From: Paenibacillus beijingensis
GTDB lineage: Bacteria > Bacillota > Bacilli > Paenibacillales > Paenibacillaceae
Assembly: GCF_000961095.1 (NCBI RefSeq)
Contig: NZ_CP011058.1
Span: 3,561,501 to 3,625,500 of the forward strand
Length of the DNA stretch: 64,000 nt
Direction: 5' to 3'
Shown here: positions 52,080 to 60,712 of the stretch, in pieces
Position numbering within the stretch: the stretch's first letter is position 1
How the letters are laid out: each line of letters begins with the position of its first letter
Notes under the pieces: generated by a model
Told to the model about the DNA's origin: nothing
Database searches by the model: none
Seen by the model: the letters and a program-made list of their open reading frames with translations, nothing else
Made by a program: the position numbers and the translations under genes

Positions 52080-53917
52080 AACCGTTCCCCTCCTGTCACA
52101 TGCGGGATATGCAGCGTTACGGTCAATCCTCCCGCTTCACCCGGTTCGAGTGTGATCCCGGCCCGGTCTCCGAAATAGAGCAGCATGCGGGCATAAACAT
52201 TGGCAAGTCCGATATGATCGGAAATCGCAGCGGTTAAGAAAGCATCGGATTGACGGCTGAGCCGTGCCTCGATTTGCTCCCTTTTGTCCGGAGACATACC
52301 GGGACCGTTGTCGATGATGCGGATGCGCACGAATCCATCCTGCAGCTCTGTTTCAATATCGACGGCCAACTCGCCTCCGATCGGGTCAAAAGCGTGCTTG
52401 AATACGTTCTCAACGATCGGCTGAACGATCATTTTCGGGACAAGGATTTGTTCCGTTGCCGGCTGCACCTCGATTTGATATGTCAGTTTGCTGCCGAAAC
52501 GCTGCTTCTGCAGCTCGAGATAAGCCGATGTGTGGCTGATTTCCTGGGAAATAGCGACAAACTCTTCAGCCGTATTCATGGAATAGCGCATCATTTTGCC
52601 CAGCAGCATAATCAGCTTGTATACATCCGCTACGCCGTGCTGAAGCGCCGCCGTACCGATCGATTGCAAAGCATTATAAAGAAAATGGGGGTGAACCTGT
52701 GCTTGCAGCGCTTTCAGCTGATTCGTTTTGTTTGCCAGCTCCATCTTATATTCCCGCAGTACTAAATTGTTAATTGTTTCCATCATGATCCGGAACCGGC
52801 GGGCAAGCTGTCCGATTTCATCCTCGCGCTGCAGCCGGATATCGGTATCAAGCTCACCGGATTGAATGCGGTTGACATAACCGGTTAATACTTTGACCGG
52901 CTTCGTAATCCAGAACGAGACGATAAGGGCGGCGGCGATAATGAGCAGCAGCGAGATGCCGAGCACGATGCTGTTTACTTCGGTTACCTGCTGCGTGCCG
53001 GCCTGCAGCACTTGTTCAGGGATCACTTTAACCATCGTCCAGTTCATATCGTTGTCGGTCAATCGATCGTAGACGTAAACCCCTTGAAACGAACTGCCGC
53101 TCACCGACTGATAGTACCCTTGACCGTTCGCCGCCGCCAGCTGAAGCACATGGCGCGCCCAAGGGTCAGTGAGCCGTTTGCCGCGTTGATCCGGCTGCGG
53201 TCCGTACACGACCGTCCCGTCGCCGGACAGCAAATACAGCTGCTCCTGCTCGCGGTCGTACAGCTCATTGCAAATCGCATCAATGATATCGGGCGTTACA
53301 TCGATCGCCAAGGTGCCGATAATGCGGTCGCCGGGAATTTGCAGAATGGACCGGTGAAACGAAATGACCTGCACCGGCGAATAACGGGGCGGCTTGTCGA
53401 TCCCGTAGCTTCCGCTCTCGTGGGCGGGTTCCACCCGGTACGCCGTTCCTTCCGGAAGTGCCGCGCCATTGCCGGGCGTAAGCTGGTCATCCTTCTTGTA
53501 CAGCCCGCGCGTGAACAAATAGCCGCGTTCAGCGCTATTGGAGTGCAGATACACCTGATAGATCTCTTTAATGGAACGACCCATCGATTGCAGACTGCGG
53601 TAAACTTCCTCCTCGGACAAATAATCCGTTTTGCCCTGCTCCAAGATCCGGTAAAGCGTGTCGGTATTTTTCGTATCGTTATAAGGAAGCAAGGAAATTT
53701 GGTTAAACTGGTCCAAATAATTGGCCATATTTATTTTGCCTTGAATCAGCAGCTTCGCATTTTGGCGAACGGCGCCCTCGGTGACGATGTTGGAGGTGCG
53801 CAGGTTTGTAATGATGATGGAAGCCAGCATCGGAACGGCGATGGAGATTAGCAGGAAGACCGCCAGCTTCGTACGTATGCTACGCTTCAGCCATTTCACG
53901 TTCAAAGGCCGTTTCAC
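52076..53917 (-). CDS. YesM-type sensor histidine kinase
   Basis: 613 residues. A first membrane helix is at ~17-38 and a large extracytoplasmic Cache-like domain runs to ~290. The second helix is ~300-322, followed by HAMP (ITKPVKVLTGYVNRIQSGEL). The His_kinase domain has LQAQVHPHFLYNALQSIGTA near 410, and the ATPase domain has VQPIVENVFKHAF and DNGPGMSP. It probably senses an external carbohydrate and phosphorylates the YesN-type partner. GAGGTGAAAC lies before the start. Confidence 0.9.
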   Translation of the reverse strand: MKRPLNVKWLKRSIRTKLAVFLLISIAVPMLASIIITNLRTSNIVTEGAVRQNAKLLIQGKINMANYLDQFNQISLLPYNDTKNTDTLYRILEQGKTDYLSEEEVYRSLQSMGRSIKEIYQVYLHSNSAERGYLFTRGLYKKDDQLTPGNGAALPEGTAYRVEPAHESGSYGIDKPPRYSPVQVISFHRSILQIPGDRIIGTLAIDVTPDIIDAICNELYDREQEQLYLLSGDGTVVYGPQPDQRGKRLTDPWARHVLQLAAANGQGYYQSVSGSSFQGVYVYDRLTDNDMNWTMVKVIPEQVLQAGTQQVTEVNSIVLGISLLLIIAAALIVSFWITKPVKVLTGYVNRIQSGELDTDIRLQREDEIGQLARRFRIMMETINNLVLREYKMELANKTNQLKALQAQVHPHFLYNALQSIGTAALQHGVADVYKLIMLLGKMMRYSMNTAEEFVAISQEISHTSAYLELQKQRFGSKLTYQIEVQPATEQILVPKMIVQPIVENVFKHAFDPIGGELAVDIETELQDGFVRIRIIDNGPGMSPDKREQIEARLSRQSDAFLTAAISDHIGLANVYARMLLYFGDRAGITLEPGEAGGLTVTLHIPHVTGGERL

Positions 53918-54077
53918 CTCGTTTCCGGAACTAAAGCCTGTTTTTATGAAACCGCTTTAATTAGTATTTGTATCTGCTATTATAAGGAGAAGAGCGGCAA
54001 AGATCAATATATTCCACCTTTCTGGTCATGATCATCAGTGTGCGATTTTGTCGAACGGAATTATACTGAATACATAA

Positions 54078-54091
54078 AAAGAGCGCTTACA
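54078..54091. promoter_or_regulatory. cre-like site upstream of the sugar ABC transporter
   Basis: AAAGAGCGCTTACA matches the CcpA cre pattern TGWAAGCGNTWNCA apart from the first bases and one inner base. It lies 65 bases before the first permease gene. Confidence 0.4.
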
Positions 54092-54155
54092 TTACTCGAA
54101 ACAGCTGCAAAAACAGCCTTTTTTTCAGCATTTGAGGCAAAAGGAGAGATCAGGA

Positions 54156-55037
54156 ATGAAAAGACAGGGATGGTCGGCGCAGTGGATTCAACAGCTTGTT
54201 TTTACCGGGCCGGCAACAGCGGCATTTGCCCTTATTGTGGCCCTCCCATTTTTTATGGGGATGTACTATTCGTTTACCGACTGGAACGGTGTTGCCGATA
54301 CCGCGAAATTTGTCGGAATAGACAATTTCATTACGGTGTTTAAAGATGCGGGCTTCCGCAATTCGTTTATCTTCACCTTTAAATTTACTATTGTCGCCGT
54401 CATTATTTCCAATCTGGTCGGCTTTTTGCTGGCGCTGCTTCTGACCCAGCCGGTCAAATCGCGCAATGTGCTGCGCACGCTGTTCTTTATGCCGAACGTC
54501 ATCGGCGGCCTGCTGCTCGGCTTTATATGGCAGTTTATTTTCATCAAAGGCTTCGCGGCAATCGGTGAAAAAACGGGCTGGTCGCTGTTCAACCTCCCAT
54601 GGCTGGGCGACGAACCGACCGCATTTTGGGGCGTCATTATCGTAACGGTATGGAGTACGGCGGGCTACTTGATGGTCATTTACATTTCGGCGCTCATCAA
54701 CGTGCCCCGGGAGCTGATCGAAGCGGCGTCGATCGACGGTGCAACCTCTTGGCAAAGATTGCGTCACATTACCGTCCCGCTTATTATGCCGGCCGTAACG
54801 ATCTCGCTCTTTCTGGCGCTGTCGTGGTCGTTCAAAGCGTTCGATGTCATTTTGTCGCTGACCAAAGGCGGACCTTACAATTCAACCCAGTCGGTAGCGC
54901 TGAACATTTATTTGGAAGCGTTTCAAAATAACCGCTACGGACTTGGAACGGCAAAAGCGTTTCTGTTCTTCCTGATCGTGGCGCTGCTGACAACATTGCA
55001 AGTATGGATCACCAAACGCAGGGAGGTGCAGATATAA
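54156..55037 (+). CDS. CUT1-type sugar ABC transporter permease (MalF/UgpA-like)
   Basis: 293 residues, six membrane helices. The binding-protein-dependent permease signature EAASIDGATSWQRLRHITVP lies near residue 190. Helix 1 region is FTGPATAAFALIVALPFFMG. It forms the import channel with the next gene. No ATPase gene is present in this unit, so it must share a general MsmX-type ATPase encoded elsewhere, as Bacilli commonly do. AAGGAGAGATCAGGA precedes the ATG. Confidence 0.9.
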   Translation: MKRQGWSAQWIQQLVFTGPATAAFALIVALPFFMGMYYSFTDWNGVADTAKFVGIDNFITVFKDAGFRNSFIFTFKFTIVAVIISNLVGFLLALLLTQPVKSRNVLRTLFFMPNVIGGLLLGFIWQFIFIKGFAAIGEKTGWSLFNLPWLGDEPTAFWGVIIVTVWSTAGYLMVIYISALINVPRELIEAASIDGATSWQRLRHITVPLIMPAVTISLFLALSWSFKAFDVILSLTKGGPYNSTQSVALNIYLEAFQNNRYGLGTAKAFLFFLIVALLTTLQVWITKRREVQI

Positions 55038-55870
55038 TGGAAACAAGCCGTTATAAAGCAGGTACGCTGGTCGTCGAAATAGTCGCCGTATTGATCGCCC
55101 TGCTGTTCCTCATTCCGTTTTACTTTTTGCTCAGCAACTCGTTGAAAAATTTTGCGGATATTTTGCTGGATTCTGCCGCGCTGCCGAAAGCGATTAACTG
55201 GCAAAACTATGCGCGGGCATGGAATATTATGGACTTCCCGAAAGCGTTTCTCAATTCGTTCCTGATTACAATCTCAAGCATTGTCGGCTTGGCCGTCTTC
55301 AGCTCCATGACCGCTTACCGGATGGTAAGACGCCCGACCCGTTATAACCGCACGTTGTTTCTCATCTTCGTCGCGGCGATGGTCATTCCGTTCCAATCGA
55401 TCATGATCCCGCTTGTCAAAGTGGCTAATTGGTTTTCGCTGATCAATAGCTTGCCCGGATTGTGGGTATGCTACATGGGCTTTGGGGCATCGCTGACGAT
55501 TTTCCTCTACCACGGTTTCATCAAATCGATTCCGCTGGAGGTCGAGGAATCCGCTGTCGTAGACGGATGCTCTCCATACGGAGTATTTTGGCGGATCGTA
55601 TTCCCGCTGCTCAAACCGATGACGGCGACGATTGTTATTTTGAACAGCCTGTGGATTTGGAACGACTTCCTGCTGCCGCAGCTGATGCTCGGCAAAGCGG
55701 AGCTGCGCACCATCCCGCTGTCGACGTTCTCGTTCTTCGGCCAGTATACGAAACAGTGGGATCTGGCGCTTGCCGGTCTCGTGATGGGGGTAACGCCGAT
55801 CGTCATTTTCTTCCTTACGCTGCAGCGCCACATTATTTCCGGCATTACGGCGGGTTCGGTCAAAGGATAA
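55037..55870 (+). CDS. CUT1-type sugar ABC transporter permease (MalG/UgpE-like)
   Basis: 277 residues, six membrane helices. EESAVVDGCSPYGVFWRIVF near residue 170 is the EAA loop contacting the ATPase, and the C-terminus FLTLQRHIISGITAGSVKG is typical of the MalG branch. It overlaps the preceding stop by one base, with GGGAGGTG inside the previous gene, so the two permeases are translationally coupled. Confidence 0.9.
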   Translation: METSRYKAGTLVVEIVAVLIALLFLIPFYFLLSNSLKNFADILLDSAALPKAINWQNYARAWNIMDFPKAFLNSFLITISSIVGLAVFSSMTAYRMVRRPTRYNRTLFLIFVAAMVIPFQSIMIPLVKVANWFSLINSLPGLWVCYMGFGASLTIFLYHGFIKSIPLEVEESAVVDGCSPYGVFWRIVFPLLKPMTATIVILNSLWIWNDFLLPQLMLGKAELRTIPLSTFSFFGQYTKQWDLALAGLVMGVTPIVIFFLTLQRHIISGITAGSVKG

Positions 55871-55911
55871 CATAAATCAATATTTTCTACCTTTTTGTTC
55901 AACATTGTCGG

Positions 55912-55925
55912 TGTTAGCGCTTTCA
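55912..55925. promoter_or_regulatory. cre site before the solute-binding protein gene
   Basis: TGTTAGCGCTTTCA fits the CcpA cre pattern. A second, weaker match with the core AGCGCTTACA lies at 55951-55960. This suggests carbon-catabolite control of the binding protein. Confidence 0.5.
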
Positions 55926-56016
55926 AATTCATTCTATACTCAAGTTGTACAGCGCTTACAAACACGATTTAAGGGTAAAAGAACATGGCTGCACCAAAAA
56001 AGAGGAGGGTTTTCAG

Positions 56017-57351
56017 ATGAAAAAAGGATGGCTGCTGCTGCTGACGGCAATGCTCGCTACAGGCGCTTTGGCAGGATGCGGAGGCGGAAATAACGGCGGG
56101 ACAGCGAATGAAACCGGTACGAATACGACAAATACGACCAATTCGACAAGCTCCGGATCGAATTCCGGATCGGGCAAGCCGGTTACGATTAAAATATTCC
56201 AGTTCAAGGTTGAAATTGCGGAAGCGATGAACCGTTTGAAAGCGGAATACGAGAAAGAGCATCCGAACGTCAAGCTGGAAATTGAGACGGTTGGCGGCGG
56301 CGCGGATTACGGCGCGGCTTTGAAAGCGAAGTTCGCCGCAGGCGACGAACCGGACATTTTCAACAACGGCGGCAATCAGGAGCTCATCACGTGGGAAAGC
56401 AAGCTGGAGGATCTGTCCGACCAGCCTTGGGTGAAGGACGTTATTGAATCGGCAAAAGAGCCGATCAGCAAAGACGGCAAAATGTACGGCATGCCGATCG
56501 GAATCGAAGGCTACGGATTTTTGTACAATAAGGATCTGTTCGCCAAAGCAGGCATTACGACACCGCCCAAAACGTTCTCCGAGCTGGAAGCGGCGGCGCA
56601 GAAGCTGCAGGATGCGGGAATTACGCCTTTCTCGAACGGCTACCAGGAATGGTGGGTGCTTGGCCTGCATAACTTCAACGTCGCGCTGGCCAACCAGGAT
56701 GACCCTGTAGCGTTCGCGAAATCGCTCAGCGACGGTACCGGCAAAATCGAAGGCAACAAAGTGTTCGACGACTGGGCGAAGCTGCTTGATTTGACGCTGA
56801 AATACAGCAACAAAAATCCGCTGACGACGGACTACAACACACAGGTGACGCTGTTCGCCAGCGGCAAAACGGCGATGATGCAGCAAGGGAACTGGACGCA
56901 GGTGCAAATTGACGGCATTAGTCCGAACCTGAATATCGGCGTGCTGCCGATGCCGATCAATGACGATGCGAAAAGCGGAAACATTTTGGTCGGCGTTCCG
57001 AACAACTGGGTTATCAACAATAACTCGAAAGTGAAACAGGAAGCGAAAGATTTTCTGAATTGGCTCGTCACCTCGGATGCTGGCAAGAAATATATCGTCA
57101 ATGACTTCAAGTTTATTCCGGCGTTAAGCACGATCGAAGTAAGCGATCCGAAAGTGCTCGGCCCGATCGCGAACGATATTATGGCCTACAGCAAAGAAAA
57201 CAAAACGCTCGGCTGGTACTTCATGCGCATGCCGGAAGGTCTGGGACAGGAAGTCGGCGCGGACATCCAGGCATATATCGCCAAAAAGATGACCAAAGAG
57301 CAAATGCTGCAGGACATCCAGAGCAAGTGGACCAGCATGAGCAGCAAATAA
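56017..57351 (+). CDS. Extracellular sugar-binding lipoprotein
   Basis: 444 residues. Lipoprotein signal with lipobox ALAGC near residue 18, then a Gly/Asn/Thr linker and a type 1 solute-binding fold: VTIKIFQFKVEIAEAMNRLK, DEPDIFNNGGNQEL near 115, YGMPIGIEGYGFLYNKDLFA near 163, GKTAMMQQGNW near 285. It delivers a carbohydrate to the two permeases; the specific sugar cannot be told from the sequence. AGAGGAGGG precedes the ATG. Third gene of the transporter unit, with its own cre site. Confidence 0.9.
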   Translation: MKKGWLLLLTAMLATGALAGCGGGNNGGTANETGTNTTNTTNSTSSGSNSGSGKPVTIKIFQFKVEIAEAMNRLKAEYEKEHPNVKLEIETVGGGADYGAALKAKFAAGDEPDIFNNGGNQELITWESKLEDLSDQPWVKDVIESAKEPISKDGKMYGMPIGIEGYGFLYNKDLFAKAGITTPPKTFSELEAAAQKLQDAGITPFSNGYQEWWVLGLHNFNVALANQDDPVAFAKSLSDGTGKIEGNKVFDDWAKLLDLTLKYSNKNPLTTDYNTQVTLFASGKTAMMQQGNWTQVQIDGISPNLNIGVLPMPINDDAKSGNILVGVPNNWVINNNSKVKQEAKDFLNWLVTSDAGKKYIVNDFKFIPALSTIEVSDPKVLGPIANDIMAYSKENKTLGWYFMRMPEGLGQEVGADIQAYIAKKMTKEQMLQDIQSKWTSMSSK

Positions 57352-57439
57352 CCGCAAGATAGCCATCTAAACGCCTTAATTAGAATGTTGAACAACAGTC
57401 GCTTTATCTGCCTTGACAAAGGGCTGCAGCGCTTATAAG

Positions 57440-57494
57440 CTTCACCTAAACGAACCGGTCAGGGGACGCCCTTGACCGGTTCGTTTAGGTGAAG
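57440..57494. repeat. Perfect 22-base inverted repeat
   Basis: The arms at 57440-57461 and 57473-57494 are exactly complementary (starting CTTCACCTAAACGAACC) with an 11-base loop. There is no T-run. It could terminate the transporter unit in a Rho-independent-like way or be part of a mobile end. Confidence 0.7.
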
Positions 57495-57578
57495 TACGAT
57501 CACCTGCTCCTTTAGCAGATTTGAAATTCTTACGAACTCAGCTGCCGCTATTTGAACGAAATGAAGCACATTAAAAAT

Positions 57579-57664
57579 GTAACGGACCGAGGGGAATCTA
57601 TTTACCGAAAAAGACCGTACTTTCGTCTGTTTATCTGCCCATTGCGACTCTGGGGTTCGTTACA
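57579..57664. repeat. Short imperfect palindromic element
   Basis: GTAACGGACC at the left end and GGTTCGTTAC at the right end are inverted repeats with one mismatch, enclosing about 66 bases. It abuts the TnpB remnant. Confidence 0.4.
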
Positions 57665-57668
57665 GTAG

Positions 57669-57863
57669 AGATATGGACATTTTACTGCAAATAACGGCGG
57701 TGAAGTCCGCAAGGGATCGCCACGAGTGGTATATATCTGTACCTGCGGCTATACGGAGCATCGTGATGTTCACGGCAGCAAAGGGATATTGTCCAAACAT
57801 CTCCATGGAGATATAAGGTACCTGGGCAAAACCAAAAAGATCAAGTATCTACGGATCGCGTAA
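57669..57863 (+). pseudogene. Truncated TnpB (IS200/IS605-family RNA-guided nuclease) C-terminal remnant
   Basis: The open frame ends ICTCGYTEHRDVHGSKGILS followed by KHLHGDIRYLGKTKKIKYLRIA and TAA. The CxCG half of the zinc finger, RDVHG and the KYLRIA end are characteristic of TnpB in Bacilli. The frame opens after a TAG at 57666-57668, with no start codon. The RuvC-like nuclease domain is missing. The intact right-end RNA region follows directly. It is a decayed copy. Confidence 0.65.
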
Positions 57864-58069
57864 AGCGAGAAGTAGTAGAAGGTGAGTTCCCACCCACTTG
57901 CAAAAGTGTTGCTTACTGAACCAATCCACCGGGATTCTCCGCTGCATGCAGCGAAAGACGGCAGCAAACCTGCTGTTTTGCAGAGACCTGTAGGAATGGC
58001 TAGTAAGAAACTCCTGCCTCTTAGCGAAGCGCAGGCAGGGGAGGTTAAGCGTAGGCAGGGGAGGTTCAT
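57864..58069 (+). ncRNA. Omega-RNA-like right end of the TnpB element
   Basis: The segment after the TnpB stop has the layout of a TnpB right end. It contains hairpins (CTGCATGCAG, CAAACCTGCTGTTTTGCAG) and ends in a CCTGCC...GGCAGGGGAGGTT hairpin followed by CAT. In TnpB systems this end is the omega-RNA scaffold, and the bases after it act as guide. The last motif is partly duplicated: GTAGGCAGGGGAGGTT repeats after GCAGGCAGGGGAGGTT. The guide region would start at about 58070. Confidence 0.5.
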
Positions 58070-58174
58070 CAGCCCGGAATATGTCCGGTTGCCGAAGCGG
58101 CCCAATGAGCGTAAAATGAAACTAATCTATGGCGGCGTAAGAAGCAGTCAAAATTTATGGGGGGCTTGGCATCA

Positions 58175-59371
58175 ATGGATTACCGATTTGCGGGCAGAGT
58201 GGAGCAGCTTCAATCGTCCGTTGTCCGGGACATATTGAAACTGACGCAGGGCAATGAAATTATATCGTTTGCGGGGGGACTTCCGGCCGAAGAGCTGTTT
58301 CCGACCGAAGCGATCCGGCAGGCCGCGGACCGCGTGTTCGAATCGGGCAGGTCTGCGCTGCAATACGGGCTGACGGAAGGGTATTTGCCGCTGCGCGAGC
58401 AGCTTAGCGCCCGTATGGCCGCGAAGGGGATGCAGGCAGATCCTGGTGAAATCATTTTGACGACCGGATCGCAGCAGGCCATCGATCTCGCGGCGCGTGT
58501 ATTGACCGAGCCCGGCGATGTTGTCCTGGTGGAAAATCCGACCTATTTGGCGTCGCTCCAAATTTTCAGTCTGGCTGGGCTTCGTCCCGTTCCGGCGCAA
58601 AGCGATGCCGAGGGCATTGATCTGGAAGACGCGGAGCGGATTATTCGTCAGGAACGTCCGAAGCTCGTGTACATCGTGCCGACGTTCGGAAATCCGACCG
58701 GACGGGTATGGAGTGAGCAGCGCCGGCGCGGACTGCTGGAGCTGTGCCGCAAATACGGCGTGCTTATTATTGAAGACGATCCATACGGCGAAATCAAATT
58801 CGACGAGAAAGCACATTTTCCGACAATCGCCTCGCTGGAAGGAAAAACGCAGGACAGTCATGTTATTTATACCAGCTCGTTTTCCAAAATCGCCGCACCC
58901 GCTTTGCGCACGGGATGGGCGGTCGCCGACCGGCGCATAATCAGCATGATGGCCAAAGCCAAGCAGGCTTCCGACCTGCATTCCAGCTCGCTCGATCAGC
59001 AGACGCTGTACCAACTGCTGCGCGGCTTCGATTTGGACGCGCATATCCGTACCATTTCCGATGCTTACGGCAGCCGGATGAGGGAAATGCAGGCGCTGCT
59101 GCTGAAGCAGGCTTGGAGCGGCGTGTCCTGGGTGGAACCTCAGGGCGGCATGTTCCTGTGGCTGGAGCTGCCGGACGGGCTGGATGCCGAGGCACTGCTG
59201 CGCTGCTCCGTGAAGAAGGGGGTCGCCTTCGTACCGGGCAGCCCGTTCTATGCAGCCGAACCGCAGCGCAACCGGGCGCGCCTGAACTTTACCCATTGCG
59301 GCGGAGAACGGATGGCGGCCGGCATCGAGCGGCTGTCAGAAGCGCTGGGCGAATTTATGGCGCGGACGTAA
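58175..59371 (+). CDS. PLP-dependent class I aminotransferase (2-aminoadipate/multi-substrate type)
   Basis: 398 residues. ISFAGGLPAEELFP near residue 28, YGLTEGYLPLREQLSARMA near 65, TTGSQQAIDLAARVL near 97, VPTFGNPTGRVWS near 170 and PLP lysine in YTSSFSKIAAPALRTGW near 232. The group includes LysN-type 2-aminoadipate and branched-chain or aromatic aminotransferases, so the amino donor is not fixed by sequence. The start at ATG 58175 has GGGGGG 11 bases upstream; a GTG-like in-frame start at 58157 is less likely. The palindromic repeat begins directly after the stop. Confidence 0.85.
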   Translation: MDYRFAGRVEQLQSSVVRDILKLTQGNEIISFAGGLPAEELFPTEAIRQAADRVFESGRSALQYGLTEGYLPLREQLSARMAAKGMQADPGEIILTTGSQQAIDLAARVLTEPGDVVLVENPTYLASLQIFSLAGLRPVPAQSDAEGIDLEDAERIIRQERPKLVYIVPTFGNPTGRVWSEQRRRGLLELCRKYGVLIIEDDPYGEIKFDEKAHFPTIASLEGKTQDSHVIYTSSFSKIAAPALRTGWAVADRRIISMMAKAKQASDLHSSSLDQQTLYQLLRGFDLDAHIRTISDAYGSRMREMQALLLKQAWSGVSWVEPQGGMFLWLELPDGLDAEALLRCSVKKGVAFVPGSPFYAAEPQRNRARLNFTHCGGERMAAGIERLSEALGEFMART

Positions 59372-59372
59372 A

Positions 59373-59543
59373 GTGTGGTGAAATGAACGGCGCTGCGCGG
59401 ATGAATTATTCTTCCCATCGCTGTTGCAGCCGGATTCTTTGAATGAATACTAACCTTGATAAGGTTAGAATCCGTTTGCAAAGGCGAACGCTAGCGCTTC
59501 TCCAGAACAATTCATCCGCTTCGCTTGCCATTTTTCAGCACAC
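59373..59543. repeat. Long palindrome (dispersed family, copy 3)
   Basis: The outer arms GTGTGGTGAAATG and CATTTTTCAGCACAC are approximate inverses. GCGGATGAATT and AATTCATCCGC are perfect inner arms. The core is ATTCTTCCCATCGCTGTTGC, GCAGCCGGATTC with GAATCCGTTTGC, a hairpin CTAACCTTGATAAGGTTAG, and CTTCTCCAGAAC. Two ATTTCAGCACAC copies (59533 and 59590) follow outside it. Confidence 0.75.
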
Positions 59544-59622
59544 TGATTTCAAATAGAAAGCCGCTGGGCGGGCCTGCTCCGCGAAGATCGATTTCAGCAC
59601 ACTTTGAAAAATAGGAAATTGG

Positions 59623-59660
59623 AACGGCTCTTCTCGTCAGGATTGAGAAGAGCCGTTTTG
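59623..59660 (+). terminator. Terminator before the thioesterase gene
   Basis: AACGGCTCTTCTC pairs with GAGAAGAGCCGTT, followed by TTTTG. The thioesterase ribosome site follows within 25 bases. Confidence 0.7.
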
Positions 59661-59682
59661 CGGGAAGGCTGGAGGCATACAT

Positions 59683-60198
59683 ATGGACAAGAAGTTCATC
59701 CGGGAAACGAGAGCGTTCAAGACATCGCGGGTATTCCCGACGGATTGCAACAACCACAACACCCTTTTTGGCGGCAAGCTGATGTCTTACATTGACGATA
59801 TTGCCTCCATATCGGCTGCCAAATTGTGCCGCAGCAGCACGGTTACGGCATCGACAGATTCCGTCGATTTTCTGCATCCGATCGAGCCGACCGACTCGGT
59901 CTCGCTGGAATCGTTTGTGACCTGGACGGGACACAGCTCGATGGAAGTGTTTATCAAGGTCATTAAGGAAAACCTGAAAACCGGAGAAAGAACGATCGCA
60001 GCCACTTCCTTTCAAACGTTTGTCGCCCTCGACGAGCATTCCGGCGGCAAGATCGCCGTTCCCGGCGTCATTCCGGAGACGGAGGAAGAGAAGAAGCTGC
60101 ACGAAACGGCTCCGGTGCGGGCGGAAATGCGTCGTCACCGCAGGGAGGAAAGCAAGAAATTTGCCGGCTTCCTGACGATGGACTATCCTTGGGATTAG
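59683..60198 (+). CDS. Acyl-CoA thioesterase (hotdog fold, YkhA-like)
   Basis: 171 residues, single hotdog domain. RVFPTDCNNHNTLFGGKLMS near residue 18 contains the Asn/Asp region and GG turn, and TASTDSVDFLHPI near 56 and ERTIAATSFQTFVAL near 107 follow the YkhA/YciA pattern. It hydrolyses acyl-CoA thioesters; chain preference unknown. The C-terminus is charged (RREESKKF). The upstream terminator suggests an independent promoter nearby. Confidence 0.85.
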   Translation: MDKKFIRETRAFKTSRVFPTDCNNHNTLFGGKLMSYIDDIASISAAKLCRSSTVTASTDSVDFLHPIEPTDSVSLESFVTWTGHSSMEVFIKVIKENLKTGERTIAATSFQTFVALDEHSGGKIAVPGVIPETEEEKKLHETAPVRAEMRRHRREESKKFAGFLTMDYPWD

Positions 60199-60300
60199 CT
60201 ACACGCCGATTTATTTCTTTATACACGAAACGGTTGTTTGCCGAATGAGACGGCAGCAGCCGTTTCTGCTTTTGTAAGGGTAAGGTCCATTTTCAGCATC

Positions 60301-60505
60301 TTTTGTCCACTCTCCCATAGGCTCAGGAAATCATTTCGGTCATCTGCTCCAATATCTCGGTCATCTGCTCCAACATCCCAGGATGCCCCGCCGGTCAATT
60401 AAGTGACGTTTCCCGGAAGGAAGCAGATGATGGCCGCTCCTGTGATTTTGAGGCACGAATTCAGAAGTAGATTGTCTTCCTGAGTTAATGGGAGAGTGGA
60501 GAAAA
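60301..60505. repeat. Long imperfect palindrome of a second type
   Basis: TTTTGTCCACTCTCCCAT...CTCAGGAA on the left is inverted as TTCCTGAG...ATGGGAGAGTGGAGAAAA on the right, about 26 of 32 paired. Inside, TCATCTGCT pairs with AGCAGATGA. A 21-base direct repeat of TCGGTCATCTGCTCCAA lies at 60336 and 60357. It does not carry the core of the 9.5/39/59 kb family. Confidence 0.6.
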
Positions 60506-60529
60506 GAACTCGAAAGACATACAGGTTCA

Positions 60530-60588
60530 GGGGAAGACGGGCACGGGAAGACTGGTACGGGGAAGACGGGCACCGGGAAGACTGGTAC
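60530..60588 (+). repeat. G-rich tandem repeat, two units of 29 and 30 bases
   Basis: Two copies of GGGGAAGACGGGCAC...GGGAAGACTGGTAC in tandem, differing by one inserted C. No reading frame uses them. The rest of the gap to pncA shows only a probable promoter region. Confidence 0.7.
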
Positions 60589-60712
60589 GGGGGAGGCCTC
60601 GCGGTTATGTTGTTCAGAAAATGTTTACAGAAGCATGTTGAACAATGCCACGGAATTGATATAATGTAGCTGACTCATACGTACAACTTTAATGAAATGG
60701 TGGGGATACGAT

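Noticed and set aside
57720..57863. Intact small transposase gene
   Set aside because: No start codon, no nuclease domain, and the frame opens just after a stop; it is the tail of a decayed TnpB.
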